In this document: one piece after another, positions 25,424 through 34,591 of the stretch
Layout: every line of letters starts with the position of its first letter
Numbering within the stretch: the first letter of the stretch is position 1
Origin: DAIOEK01 sp036746315
GTDB taxonomy: Bacteria; Chloroflexota; Anaerolineae; Anaerolineales; Anaerolineaceae
DNA: 64,000 nucleotides
Assembly (NCBI GenBank): GCA_036746315.1
Contig: DAIOEK010000003.1
Coordinates: forward strand, 62,001 to 126,000
Direction: 5' to 3'
Translations under genes and position numbers: made by a program
Notes under the pieces: model-generated
Databases searched by the model: none
Seen by the model: only the letters and a program-made list of their open reading frames with translations
Told to the model about the DNA's origin: nothing

Positions 25424-26815
25424 ATGAGAAAAAATTGGCATTCTTATGTATTGATTGCCTTGCTGGTACTAAGCGTTTCCTTCTTTGCCGTGCAACCGGT
25501 ACAGGCATACGAAGTGGATAATGACGGCAGGGTGGACGAAGGGGAAATTATTAACGATGACCTCATCCTTGGCAGCGATAGAGTCGTTATGGAAGGCACC
25601 GTCAACGGCTTGCTGTTGGCTGCCGGTCAGGATATTGTGATCAACGGGACCGTTAAAGGCGATGCATTCCTGTTTGGACAAAATATCACCATCGGTGAAG
25701 GCGCGATTATTCAGGGCAATCTTTTCACGGGTGCCCAGACCGTCACGGTGGCGGGCAGAATCGAGGGCAGTGTTTTCTCGGGCACCATGTCTACGGTATT
25801 TAAAAAGCCCGCTCTGGTGGGCAGGAACGTATATTTTGGCGGTTACAGTCTGGAGATTTTACCAGGATCCATCATAAACAGTGATGTGGCCGCCGGAGGA
25901 TATCAGGTAATCGTATCCGGCAATATCAACCGGGATCTCAACGTGGATGTCGGTGCATTAAAGATAGATGGCAGGGTCGGTAGAAATGTGTCGGCATCCG
26001 TCGCCGAACCTTCGGAAAATACTTCCGCGCCGTACATCCCGCAGCAGAACATGCCCATGACCATTAATCCCGGTCTGTATATTTCAGAAGATGCGGTGAT
26101 CGGGGGAAATTTATCCTATACCAGCGCTCTACCGCAGCAATCAGGCATCCAGAGCCAGCCCTCCGGCACCATCACCTACATGACTCCTGTCCCTGATGAC
26201 ACGGGTAAATCTGCGCGAGACAATGGTCAGTCGCGGACGGCTGACCATATCCTGGTGGGAATCGGAAAGATCATTAAAAATATGGGAAAGAACTTCGTTT
26301 CCCTGTCGATCCTCGGTGCACTTGCGCTCTGGCTGATACCCGGTCTGGTCAATAGTTTTCTGACCACATTAAAGAAAAAGCCATGGCAGTCTGCTGGTGT
26401 TGGGGTGCTCACCTACATCCTGACCTGGATTGCAGTTGGTCTGGCTGCGCTGGCAGTGATTGCTTTCACCTTCCTGCTGGCATTCATCACCCTGGGTGGT
26501 CTATCCGGTTTCTTCTTCTGGACCGGAACATCCATCATCGTGGTATATCTGACCCTGTTCGGTATGATGGTTTCATTGGGCAGCAAAGTGATCGTGGCGC
26601 TCCTGGCGGGCAGGTGGATCCTGTCACAGTTTATCAAAGACCAGCCGGTTAATCAGTATGCCTCCTTACTGCTCGGTGTACTGATCTATACCTTGCTGCG
26701 CGCCATCCCCTTCTTTGGCGGATTGGTGGCGGTGGTCGTGATCGCTTTCGGGTTGGGCGCCACATCGCTCTACATCGTCAACCGCCTGCAGAAGAAACCG
26801 GAATTGATCGAATAG
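25424..26815 (+). CDS. Bactofilin-like polymer-forming membrane protein
   Basis: The 463-residue protein starts with a signal peptide (to about residue 28, VQAYE). A right-handed beta-helix region of bactofilin (polymer-forming cytoskeletal) type follows, with repeated short G-x-V/I turns (about 40-175). A disordered Pro/Ser linker (180-265) and four C-terminal membrane helices (about 285-450) come next. In bactofilins the beta-helix self-assembles into filaments; here the signal peptide puts it outside the membrane. AAGGAG precedes the ATG. Role in envelope organisation is inference. Confidence 0.75.
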   Translation: MRKNWHSYVLIALLVLSVSFFAVQPVQAYEVDNDGRVDEGEIINDDLILGSDRVVMEGTVNGLLLAAGQDIVINGTVKGDAFLFGQNITIGEGAIIQGNLFTGAQTVTVAGRIEGSVFSGTMSTVFKKPALVGRNVYFGGYSLEILPGSIINSDVAAGGYQVIVSGNINRDLNVDVGALKIDGRVGRNVSASVAEPSENTSAPYIPQQNMPMTINPGLYISEDAVIGGNLSYTSALPQQSGIQSQPSGTITYMTPVPDDTGKSARDNGQSRTADHILVGIGKIIKNMGKNFVSLSILGALALWLIPGLVNSFLTTLKKKPWQSAGVGVLTYILTWIAVGLAALAVIAFTFLLAFITLGGLSGFFFWTGTSIIVVYLTLFGMMVSLGSKVIVALLAGRWILSQFIKDQPVNQYASLLLGVLIYTLLRAIPFFGGLVAVVVIAFGLGATSLYIVNRLQKKPELIE

Positions 26816-26840
26816 AAACGCACAGATTTTCGTTGAATTG

Positions 26841-26876
26841 TGGGATACTTCGACTGGAAGTATCCCATTTCTGTTA
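26841..26876 (+). terminator. Rho-independent terminator after the bactofilin-like gene
   Basis: TGGGATACTT / AAGTATCCCA, a 10-bp perfect stem with a 7-nt loop, followed by TTTCTGTT. Confidence 0.8.
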
Positions 26877-26880
26877 AAAT
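26875..26880 (+). promoter_or_regulatory. -10 hexamer of a short-leader promoter (MFS gene)
   Basis: TAAAAT ends 8 nt before the ATG at 26889; it sits at the tail of the preceding terminator. Confidence 0.45.
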
Positions 26881-26888
26881 AAGAGCTT

Positions 26889-28121
26889 ATGTTAAGTACA
26901 ATTCGCAATGGATGGCGTGAGTATCCCCGGCAATTCTGGCTGATGTTTTTCGGCATGTTAATCAGCACCATCGGTTCCAGTATGATCTGGCCGTTCTTAA
27001 TGGTGTATGTCAGCGGCAGGCTCAACCAGCCTCTGGCGGTCGCTTCCACGCTCATTTCCATGAATGCCGCGGTGGGTATGGTGATGAATTTCATTGCCGG
27101 ACCGATGACAGACAGAGTCGGACGCAAATGGGTTCTGGTGGCTGCCCTTGCCGGAAATGCAGTTGTGTATATGCTGCAAAACCAGGCAAATACCTTCCTG
27201 GGCTTTGCCTTTGCACTCAGCCTGGCAGGTGCGTTCAACCCCATGTACCGGGTCGCCTCTGATGCAATGATGGCTGACCTGATTCCGCAGGAAAAGCGCG
27301 CCGATGCCTACTCACTGTTGCGCATGAGCAACAACCTGGGCGTTGCCATTGGGCCAACCATCGGTGGTTTCGTGGCTTCACACTCTTACAGCACCATTTT
27401 CTACATTGCAGCTGCATGCATGCTTGCTTACAGTCTTTTGCTGGCTTTCGGGGCAAAAGAAACCCTGCCCGCAAAGGCATTTTCCGGAGAACCAACAGCT
27501 CACCGGCAAAAGTTTGCCGGTTACGGGGATATTTTCCGCGACAAAAAATTCCTCACCACCATTGGCGCTTTCACCTTTTGCATGACCGGTTCGGCGGTTC
27601 TGTGGGTGCTCCTGGCGGTGTATCTTAAGACAAATTATGGCATTCAGGAAAACCTGTACGGTTTCATCCCGGCCACCAATGCCATCATGGTGGTCGTGTT
27701 CCAGATCGCCGTGACCCGCTTCACTGTGAAATTCCAGCCGGTCGTGGTCATGGCTGCCGGTGCATTATTCTATGCAGTTGGAGTGGGCAGCGTTTACCTG
27801 GCAAACGGATTCTGGAGTTTCTGGGCAAGTATGGTGATCCTGACCATTGGCGAATTGGTGCTGATTCCGACCACCACCACCTACGTTGCCAACCTCGCCC
27901 CGCCCGATATGCGAGGACGGTATATGAGCATCTACAACCTCGCCGCTGCCGTGGCAATGATGATCGGACCTGCGGTGGGCGGGTTTACCAATGACAATCT
28001 GGGACCGCGCAATATCTGGCTGGTTGGCTTCTCCATAGGTATTGTTTCGCCCATACTGTATTTGATGCTCTCGCGGCAGCAGAACAGGCAAAGCGCCGAA
28101 AGCAGGATGACAGTCGAGTGA
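26889..28121 (+). CDS. MFS transporter (multidrug-type)
   Basis: The 410-residue protein has 12 hydrophobic helices in two six-helix halves. It shows the loop 2-3 motif (GPMTDRVGRKWVL) of the major facilitator superfamily, and RKRxDAYS-like EKRADAYSLLRMSNNLGVAIGP (split: EKRADAYSLL, RMSNNLGVAIGP) typical of drug:H+ antiporters. Substrate cannot be predicted. It is monocistronic between two terminators. Confidence 0.87.
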   Translation: MLSTIRNGWREYPRQFWLMFFGMLISTIGSSMIWPFLMVYVSGRLNQPLAVASTLISMNAAVGMVMNFIAGPMTDRVGRKWVLVAALAGNAVVYMLQNQANTFLGFAFALSLAGAFNPMYRVASDAMMADLIPQEKRADAYSLLRMSNNLGVAIGPTIGGFVASHSYSTIFYIAAACMLAYSLLLAFGAKETLPAKAFSGEPTAHRQKFAGYGDIFRDKKFLTTIGAFTFCMTGSAVLWVLLAVYLKTNYGIQENLYGFIPATNAIMVVVFQIAVTRFTVKFQPVVVMAAGALFYAVGVGSVYLANGFWSFWASMVILTIGELVLIPTTTTYVANLAPPDMRGRYMSIYNLAAAVAMMIGPAVGGFTNDNLGPRNIWLVGFSIGIVSPILYLMLSRQQNRQSAESRMTVE

Positions 28122-28123
28122 CA

Positions 28124-28165
28124 AAACAAAAAATCAGGAGTTTTTCAACTCCTGATTTTTTGTTT
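28124..28165. terminator. Bidirectional terminator between MFS gene and groEL
   Basis: A 19-bp perfect inverted repeat with loop TTTC, flanked by A-rich and T-rich arms, so T tracts occur on both strands. It ends both convergent units. Confidence 0.9.
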
Positions 28166-28187
28166 ACATTGAGTTACTCACCCAAGT

Positions 28188-29819
28188 TTAGTATTCAGGC
28201 ATCGGCGGGGGTGCCGGCTTTTCCTTTTCCGGAACATCGGTGATCAAAGCTTCGGTGGTGAGGATCATGGCTGCGATGGAGGCTGCGTTTTCGAGTGCGC
28301 CGCGGGTAACCTTGGCAGGATCGATCACGCCACCTTTGACCATATCCATAAAATCTTCGCGCAGAACGTCATAACCGACGCCCAGGTTCTTGGCTTTCTT
28401 CTGCTGCTGGCGGACGCTTTCCACAACCACGGAACCGTCTTTACCGGCATTCTCGGCGATTTTGCGCATCGGAACTTCCAGCGCCTTGCGGACGATGGCG
28501 ACACCGATCTTGGCGTCATCGTTATCCATCTTCAAGCTGTCGAGGGACGGGATGGCGTTGATCAGAGCCACACCACCACCCGGAACGATACCTTCTTCCA
28601 CTGCCGCGCGGGTAGCGGAGAGGGCATCTTCTACACGATGCTTCTTTTCTTTCAATTCGGTTTCGGTAGCGGCACCCACACGGATGATCGCCACACCGCC
28701 GGACAGTTTCGCCAGGCGTTCTTGCAGTTTTTCGCGGTCATAATCGCTGGTGGTATTGTCGATCTCAACACGGATCTGGTCAATGCGACCCTTGATGGCA
28801 GAGCTGTCGCCCTTGCCGCCAACAATGGTGGTATTGTCTTTGTCGGCTTCCACTTTTTCTGCACGACCGAGATCGGCAACGGTGGCGCTTTCCAGTTTGC
28901 GTCCGGTCTCCTCAGAGATGACGGTGGCGCTGGTCAGGGTGGCGATATCGCCCAGCATTGCCTTGCGGCGGTCACCAAAGCCGGGGGCTTTTACAGCCAA
29001 AACATTGAGCATGCCGCGCAGTTTGTTCAGAACCAGCGTAGCCAGAGCCTCGCCGTCGATATCTTCAGCGATGATCAACAGGTCGCGCTTACCAATCTGC
29101 ACCATTTTTTCCAGTAGGGGAACGATGTCGGTAGCTGCAGAGATTTTCTTGTCATAGATCAGAATGTAGGGTTCAGGGATGACCGATTTCATGTGCTCAG
29201 GGTCGGTTACGAAATAAGGAGACATGTAACCGCGGTCGAACTGCATCCCCTCCACGTATTCAGTTTCGAATTCCAGACCCTTGGATTCTTCCACGGTGAT
29301 GACGCCGTCTTTGCCAACCTTGTCCATCACATCGGCGATCAGGGAACCAATATTGCGATCCTGCGCGGAGATGGTAGCCACGTTGGCGATTTCATCTTTA
29401 GTGGTAATTTCAATGGATTGTTCTTTAATCTTTGCGGCGACTGCTTTGGATGCCGCTTCGATGCCGCCTTTCAGCAGCATGGGGTTCGCGCCGGCAGCTA
29501 GGTTTTTCAAACCTTCGGAAACGATGGCATGTGCCAGCACGGTGGATGTGGTGGTGCCGTCACCGGCGATATCATTAGTTTTGGTTGCAGCTTCTTTCAG
29601 AAGCTGGGCGCCCATATTCTCGAATGGATCTTCGAGTTCGATTTCTTTTGCCACGGTAACGCCATCATGGGTGATGGTCGGTGAACCGAATTTGCGGTCC
29701 AGCGCTACATTGCGCCCTTTCGGACCAAGAGTGGTGGCAACAGCATTTGCAACAATATCGATGCCATTCTTCAAACGACGGCGGGCATCTTCACCGAAAA
29801 CAAGTTGTTTAGCTCCCAT
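28188..29819 (-). CDS. groEL: Chaperonin GroEL
   Basis: The 543-residue protein shows the standard features: KGRNVALDRKFGSPTITHDGVTVA, AGDGTTTSTVLA, the apical domain, and VGAATETELKEKKHRVEDAL. It forms the double-ring folding chamber with GroES. The C-terminus ends EKEKPAPPPMPEY rather than the usual GGM repeats, which is common outside proteobacteria. It follows groES by 26 bp. Confidence 0.98.
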   Translation of the reverse strand: MGAKQLVFGEDARRRLKNGIDIVANAVATTLGPKGRNVALDRKFGSPTITHDGVTVAKEIELEDPFENMGAQLLKEAATKTNDIAGDGTTTSTVLAHAIVSEGLKNLAAGANPMLLKGGIEAASKAVAAKIKEQSIEITTKDEIANVATISAQDRNIGSLIADVMDKVGKDGVITVEESKGLEFETEYVEGMQFDRGYMSPYFVTDPEHMKSVIPEPYILIYDKKISAATDIVPLLEKMVQIGKRDLLIIAEDIDGEALATLVLNKLRGMLNVLAVKAPGFGDRRKAMLGDIATLTSATVISEETGRKLESATVADLGRAEKVEADKDNTTIVGGKGDSSAIKGRIDQIRVEIDNTTSDYDREKLQERLAKLSGGVAIIRVGAATETELKEKKHRVEDALSATRAAVEEGIVPGGGVALINAIPSLDSLKMDNDDAKIGVAIVRKALEVPMRKIAENAGKDGSVVVESVRQQQKKAKNLGVGYDVLREDFMDMVKGGVIDPAKVTRGALENAASIAAMILTTEALITDVPEKEKPAPPPMPEY

Positions 29820-29845
29820 ATGGATCTCCTTGTCAGATGACCGAA

Positions 29846-30145
29846 TTATTTGGATTCAACAATTGCTAAGACATCAGATTCGCGCAGGATCAACAGTTTC
29901 TTGTTATCCAGCTTGATCTCTGTGCCGCTGTATTTCGCAAAGAGCACAACATCGCCGACTTTGACATCCATGGGGATGCGGTCTCCGTCTTCATCGCGGT
30001 CGCCAGGACCGGTTGACAATACATTACCCTTTTGCGGTTTTTCCTTGGCGGTTTCAGGGAGAATGATGCCACCAGGGGTGGTTTCTTCCTGCTCGAGTGG
30101 TTCTACCACCAGGCGGTTACCCAAAGGTTTGAGATTTAGTGCCAT
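29846..30145 (-). CDS. groES: Co-chaperonin GroES
   Basis: The 99-residue protein starts at the ATG 30145, which has GGAGG 6 nt upstream; an in-frame upstream codon at 30178 lies too close to the CIRCE. It contains PLGNRLVVEPLEQEETTPGGI (split: PLGNRLVVEPL, EQEETTPGGI), the mobile loop region, and the VLFAKYSGTEIKLD end. It caps GroEL. Confidence 0.98.
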   Translation of the reverse strand: MALNLKPLGNRLVVEPLEQEETTPGGIILPETAKEKPQKGNVLSTGPGDRDEDGDRIPMDVKVGDVVLFAKYSGTEIKLDNKKLLILRESDVLAIVESK

Positions 30146-30190
30146 ATTTTCCTCCAATGAAAGAGTGCTTATAAACATTAGATTATCGTT

Positions 30191-30217
30191 TTAGCACTCA
30201 ATCAACAAGAGTGCTAA
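30191..30217. promoter_or_regulatory. CIRCE operator (HrcA binding site)
   Basis: TTAGCACTC-N9-GAGTGCTAA, a perfect match to CIRCE, located between the groESL -10 and the groES start. HrcA repression relieved by heat is expected; hrcA is not in the window. A single half-site GAGTGCT recurs at 30163-30169. Confidence 0.97.
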
Positions 30218-30227
30218 AACCTTGCTA

Positions 30228-30256
30228 ATATTACCTGCCTTTGAAAGCCGAGTCAA
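30228..30256 (-). promoter_or_regulatory. Housekeeping promoter of groES-groEL
   Basis: On the minus strand TTGACT (30256-30251), a 17-nt spacer, then TAATAT (30233-30228). The CIRCE begins 11 bp downstream of the -10. Confidence 0.88.
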
Positions 30257-30370
30257 GAGAAACAAAAAATTTCTTATACAATTCTGACATTCATCACACG
30301 ATTGGACTATGGGAACGAGTCCCGTCGCAATAAATTCACCTCAACATTGCCCTTGCCTGGACAAATGATA

Positions 30371-30376
30371 TAGAAT
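30371..30376 (+). promoter_or_regulatory. -10 hexamer of a probable leaderless promoter
   Basis: TAGAAT ends 5 nt before the first of three consecutive ATG codons at 30382; no Shine-Dalgarno sequence is present. Confidence 0.5.
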
Positions 30377-30381
30377 AATAA

Positions 30382-31056
30382 ATGATGATGAAGGAATACC
30401 GCGTCCATCTGCCTGAAAAATCCATACTCGCCACGAGTATCCTGGCAATTATGCTGCTGGTTAACCTGTGCTGCCTTCTGGCAATATTCAGCGCCATGGC
30501 GATCAATGGCTTCCAGAGCAAATCCACTACCGCTCTCAACCTGGGCTACAACTTCGCCAGAAAAGACCCGGAACTCCCCGGTGGTGACCAGGCGGCTGCC
30601 ACCCATCTGTTCATCCACCAATACCCCTTCCCGCAGGATGGCCTCGTGACCGGGATTCGTTACCTGCAGGACGATGAGGCGTTGACCATTGAAATCCCCG
30701 AAAGCATCTACCTGGTGGTCCTGCATCCCGAACCGGGGGGATTACGCATTACCCATCTGCTCGAAATCCCCGCGGATGACCAGCCGCCATCCACCAACGG
30801 CATTGTGACTTACACTTTCCCCGAACCAATCAAAGTACAACAAGGGGATGTATATGGGCACTGGCAGCCCTCCACTTTTCAAACCGGTCCCATTCCATTC
30901 AACACCGACTCATCCTCTACGGATGGGCTTACGCTGGGCAAATCAGGTTTCGAATGGATGGATATTCAGCCGGGCACCTTGATCTCTCTGGATGGTTTCA
31001 CCGGCCGGCGCGATTACTACCTTAATCTGATTTTTCAACCCGATCTGCAAAAATAA
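30382..31056 (+). CDS. Hypothetical membrane-anchored exported protein
   Basis: I do not recognise this 224-residue protein. An N-terminal charged stretch is followed by one hydrophobic helix (about 15-40), then a beta-rich domain with many Gly, Pro and aromatic residues and no cysteines after the anchor. It may resemble an Ig-like or lectin-like module, but no motif supports this. It begins with MMM; any of the three ATG codons may be used. It is divergent from groESL and convergent with the TPR pair. Confidence 0.6.
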   Translation: MMMKEYRVHLPEKSILATSILAIMLLVNLCCLLAIFSAMAINGFQSKSTTALNLGYNFARKDPELPGGDQAAATHLFIHQYPFPQDGLVTGIRYLQDDEALTIEIPESIYLVVLHPEPGGLRITHLLEIPADDQPPSTNGIVTYTFPEPIKVQQGDVYGHWQPSTFQTGPIPFNTDSSSTDGLTLGKSGFEWMDIQPGTLISLDGFTGRRDYYLNLIFQPDLQK

Positions 31057-31080
31057 AAATCTATACTTTTTACAAATTGA

Positions 31081-32439
31081 TCACTGGCTTGCGCTGGAGG
31101 AGTTCACCAGGTTGCAAATCTGCTCACCGGACGCCAGGATATTCATAATATCTGTATCGCCGCTGTATTGCCTGCGCACTTCAGAAAACACTTGCATCGC
31201 TTCATCGCAGTAATTTTTCTGCGGCAGACTCAATCCTGCCAGAACGGAACCATAGGTATAGTAATAAACCACTGTTGTATTGGATAATGGCATGCCCTCG
31301 ATGGCGATCTCCGGGTCGCTATCTTCATCACAACTGCGTGCCTGGCAACTCTCCACCGGGGTGCATCCGCGAATGGCACATTTCAGGGCAGGGATCGCGC
31401 TTTCATAGTTTTTCCCCTTAAAGTAGATGATGCCAAGCTGACCGTACAGGTCCGGGTTGGTGGGATCCATTGCCAATGCCTTTCGTGCGTTCAATGATGC
31501 GATGAAGAATTCACCCATCTGTGAATAAGTTTTGGCAATTGCAAGGAATGGCAGCGGATCGGTAATACCCAGGGTCTCATTGATTTTTGCTGCCCGGTCG
31601 AAATACTCCAGCGAATCCACGTAATATGGGCTTTCAGGATCATTTGCTGCGAGCACGCGGTAATTCAACCCGATGTACAGGTATAAAAAGGTCAGGTTGG
31701 GCATGATCTCGGTAGCCTTTTTGTATGAATCAATCGCCTTCAAATACTGACCGCTGATCTCCCACAATTGTCCTCTGATTCGATGGACATCCATCAAGCC
31801 CGGGTCGCGCTGCAGCGCCTGCTCAATATATTGTTCTGCCTGGTCGTACTTTTGCGAATCGATCAGGATTTCTGCATAGTAAGCCAGCGCCATGGTATTC
31901 CCGGCATCCAATTGCAGTGCACGCACTGCCTCTTGCTCTGCTCGGGTGAGCAATGTCGTTCCATCAGCATTGATAAGCGAATTGGAATTCCAATCGAGCA
32001 CAAAAGCCATAATGGCATGGACATTCGAGTTCTCGGGCGCCAGTTCAACCGCCTTATTGATGTTATCCAGTGCACTCTGTAGACGGACTTTCTTCAGGTC
32101 ATCCGAAGCCAGCATGGCGGATGAATAGACCTGGATGCGCGCCAACTCAGCGTACAGGGTGGCATCGGTTGGGTTGATCTGGATCGCCTCTTCGTATGCT
32201 TCAATGGCAGCCGGAAGGTTCCCGGAGCGGAAATGCGTTTCGGCTTCGAGAATGAAGGATTGGTTTGTTCTTGTTGGCGTGGGCGTAGGATCGAACGGTC
32301 TGTGAATTACCCCTGTATCGAAAGCGCGAGCCAGAAACACCAGTACGAAAATAATTCCCAGCAGGAACAGGATTCGGGCGGGATGGAAGCTGGTGGGGGC
32401 TTTACGATGGAACGTGATCTGTTTGCCGTTAAGGTTCAT
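31081..32439 (-). CDS. Membrane-anchored TPR protein (paralogue 2)
   Basis: The 452-residue protein has one transmembrane helix near residues 23-42, a short PTPTPTRTN spacer, and about eight TPR units, e.g. AIEAYEEAIQINPTDATLYAELA (split: AIEAYEEAIQINP, TDATLYAELA) and AEQYIEQALQRDPGLMDVH. It is colinear with, and clearly similar to, the product of the gene just upstream, including a C-terminal Cys-containing block (here CAIRGCTPVESCQARSCDED, with additional cysteines). It starts 1 nt after that gene's stop (TAGAATG), so they are translationally coupled duplicates. Role: protein scaffold outside the membrane; details unknown. Confidence 0.82.
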   Translation of the reverse strand: MNLNGKQITFHRKAPTSFHPARILFLLGIIFVLVFLARAFDTGVIHRPFDPTPTPTRTNQSFILEAETHFRSGNLPAAIEAYEEAIQINPTDATLYAELARIQVYSSAMLASDDLKKVRLQSALDNINKAVELAPENSNVHAIMAFVLDWNSNSLINADGTTLLTRAEQEAVRALQLDAGNTMALAYYAEILIDSQKYDQAEQYIEQALQRDPGLMDVHRIRGQLWEISGQYLKAIDSYKKATEIMPNLTFLYLYIGLNYRVLAANDPESPYYVDSLEYFDRAAKINETLGITDPLPFLAIAKTYSQMGEFFIASLNARKALAMDPTNPDLYGQLGIIYFKGKNYESAIPALKCAIRGCTPVESCQARSCDEDSDPEIAIEGMPLSNTTVVYYYTYGSVLAGLSLPQKNYCDEAMQVFSEVRRQYSGDTDIMNILASGEQICNLVNSSSASQ

Positions 32440-32440
32440 T

Positions 32441-33721
32441 CTACTCGGCGACAGTTGGAGTTACTTCATCTGCGGCTGGTTCGCCTTCTGTGGTGGGGGT
32501 GCCAACCACCCCGCCCTGGCAGATGGTAACCATCGCTTCTGCATTGTACACCCCGGTCTCATCTTCACTTGCACCCTGAATGATCAACTGCGATATTTCT
32601 ACCGCTTCATTACATTGTCCGGATTTTGCCAGTGCAAGTCCATACAGGTAGTAATACTCCAGAATTCGCCCGTAATCCAGCGGCAGACCATTCACAACCA
32701 CACCATCAGGGCTGGTGCCCCCGCGTACTGCCAGGCGCAGCGCCTGGATGGCGTTGCCATATTCACCCAGCCTGTAATACATGGTGCCCAGAGTTCCCCA
32801 TGCGTAGGGGTCTTCCGGTGCATCGGCAACAGCCTGTTCGGCATACTGTGCAGCTTTGCGGAATTCACCAATATTGGCATAAGTTCTGGCGATAGAAGTA
32901 TCCGGCAGCGGGTCGGACGGATTCAACGCATTCGCAATCGTATATTCTTCAACAGCCTTATCCAACTCGGGCACATCCAGAGAGCGGTAGGCGTTACCCA
33001 GGAACAAATGCACATCGGGCACATTCGGGTTGATCTGGATGGCTCGCTGATACTCCTGGATGGCAGCATCATAATTGGCAGTGCTCTGTAAGACAATACC
33101 ACGGGCACGATGTGCTTCCATCGTGTCATCCGCCAGACTCACCGCCAGCCGGGATTCTTCGCTTGCCGATTCAATGGTTCCAATGCCGCCTGATCCGGCT
33201 TCGCTCATGCGGATCAGCAGCTCGGCATAAAAGGCATGCGCCATGCCGTTATTGGCGTCCAATTCCAGCGCGCGCTTGATGCTGGTTTCGGCGGGTAGAT
33301 ATTCTTCCTGTAGCAGCAACGCCCATCCGCGCAGCGCGTGTGCGATGGCATTATTGTTGTTCAACAACAACGCGTTCTCGGCACTTGTCTGGGCGTCCTT
33401 GTATTGTTGTGAAAAGATTTGCACCCGCGCCAGGGATACAAAATTGTTCACATTATCAGGAGCAGCTGAGATAGCCTCTTTATACATTTCAATGGACTGA
33501 ATGTACTTGCCCTCGGACGCCAACCGATCGGCATCCGCTATATATGATTCCGGTGCACGGGTGGGGGTTGCCGTGGGGATGAACAGCGGCGGCGTTTGCG
33601 GCACAATGACGGTATTAATGTAAACAACACCGGCAATCAACGCCAGCAAAAACAATATTCTGCCAATATGCACAGGCTTTCGCTTGCGCAGCATACTCCA
33701 TTTACTTCCTCGTAAATACAT
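32441..33721 (-). CDS. Membrane-anchored TPR protein (paralogue 1)
   Basis: The 426-residue protein has a transmembrane helix at about 19-36, a TPTRAPES spacer, and repeated TPR motifs (EGKYIQSIEMYKEAISAAPD, YDAAIQEYQRAIQINPNVPD, FRKAAQYAEQAVADAPEDPY), ending in a Thr/Glu-rich tail. The start at 33721 lacks a Shine-Dalgarno sequence but has GATAAT 6 nt upstream, in keeping with a leaderless message; a start at 33694 is the alternative. It is followed 1 nt later by its paralogue. Confidence 0.82.
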   Translation of the reverse strand: MYLRGSKWSMLRKRKPVHIGRILFLLALIAGVVYINTVIVPQTPPLFIPTATPTRAPESYIADADRLASEGKYIQSIEMYKEAISAAPDNVNNFVSLARVQIFSQQYKDAQTSAENALLLNNNNAIAHALRGWALLLQEEYLPAETSIKRALELDANNGMAHAFYAELLIRMSEAGSGGIGTIESASEESRLAVSLADDTMEAHRARGIVLQSTANYDAAIQEYQRAIQINPNVPDVHLFLGNAYRSLDVPELDKAVEEYTIANALNPSDPLPDTSIARTYANIGEFRKAAQYAEQAVADAPEDPYAWGTLGTMYYRLGEYGNAIQALRLAVRGGTSPDGVVVNGLPLDYGRILEYYYLYGLALAKSGQCNEAVEISQLIIQGASEDETGVYNAEAMVTICQGGVVGTPTTEGEPAADEVTPTVAE

Positions 33722-33825
33722 AGCGAAATTATCTTACCGTTTCGGGCATGTATAGTCAAGATTACGGATATTAGCACCGGGTTAGAAAGGAAAAAGAATA
33801 ACTTATCTTATACGAACGTTGCATG

Positions 33826-33831
33826 TACAAT
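33826..33831 (+). promoter_or_regulatory. -10 hexamer of a probable leaderless promoter (trmD)
   Basis: TACAAT ends 6 nt before the ATG at 33838. It also overlaps an earlier in-frame ATG (33823), which argues that 33838 is the true start. Confidence 0.55.
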
Positions 33832-33837
33832 ACAGCT

Positions 33838-34575
33838 ATGAAATTCGATATATTTACCCTGTTGCCGGAAGTATTTGACCCATATCTCTCATCCAGCATC
33901 CTTGCCAGGGCGAGGGAAAAACAAATCATCAATGTGGCAGTTCACGACATTCGTAGCTACACAACCGACCGGCATCACGTGACCGACGACACCCCCTATG
34001 GTGGCGGAGGGGGAATGGTTATGAAACCCGAGCCGGTTTTCACTGCCATCGAAGCGGTACTGGGTTCACCACCGACATGCCCGGTTATTTTACTATCGCC
34101 CCAGGGCAGAGTATTCAACCAGCAAATCGCCATCGAACTCTCCCGGATACCGCATCTGGCATTGTTGTGCGGACGCTATGAGGGCATCGACGAACGCATC
34201 CGCGGGCATTTGATTACCGATCAGATATCCGTGGGCGATTACGTTCTCACTGGCGGGGAACTGCCGGCGTTGATGCTGCTGGATGCAGTCAGTCGTCTGC
34301 TGCCCGGCGTCTTGGGCGACCCGCAGGGTCCGTGGGACGATTCCCATGCCAGCGGATTGCTGGAATATCCGCACTACACCCGTCCGCCTGAATTTCGCGG
34401 TTGGGCAGTACCCGAGGTGTTGCTATCCGGCAACCACGCAGAAATAGAAAAATGGCGCCATCAGCAATCACTCATCCGTACAGTGGAGCAACGCCCCGAT
34501 ATGCTGGAACGTATGCAATTAAGCAAGGAAGATAAAAAGTTCCTGGAGACCTACATCCGGTCAAAGGAAACATAA
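33838..34575 (+). CDS. trmD: tRNA (guanine-37-N1)-methyltransferase TrmD
   Basis: The 245-residue protein is a SPOUT methylase making m1G37 in tRNAs, which prevents frameshifting. It has MKFDIFTLLPEVF, the GGGGGMVMKPEPVF loop, and the knot motifs LCGRYEGIDERI and GDYVLTGGELPALMLLDAVSR. The usual partners (rpsP, rimM, rplS) are absent, so it is separated from the common ribosomal operon. The next gene, ybjQ, follows by 16 bp. Confidence 0.96.
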   Translation: MKFDIFTLLPEVFDPYLSSSILARAREKQIINVAVHDIRSYTTDRHHVTDDTPYGGGGGMVMKPEPVFTAIEAVLGSPPTCPVILLSPQGRVFNQQIAIELSRIPHLALLCGRYEGIDERIRGHLITDQISVGDYVLTGGELPALMLLDAVSRLLPGVLGDPQGPWDDSHASGLLEYPHYTRPPEFRGWAVPEVLLSGNHAEIEKWRHQQSLIRTVEQRPDMLERMQLSKEDKKFLETYIRSKET

Positions 34576-34591
34576 TTCCAAGGAGAAGATC

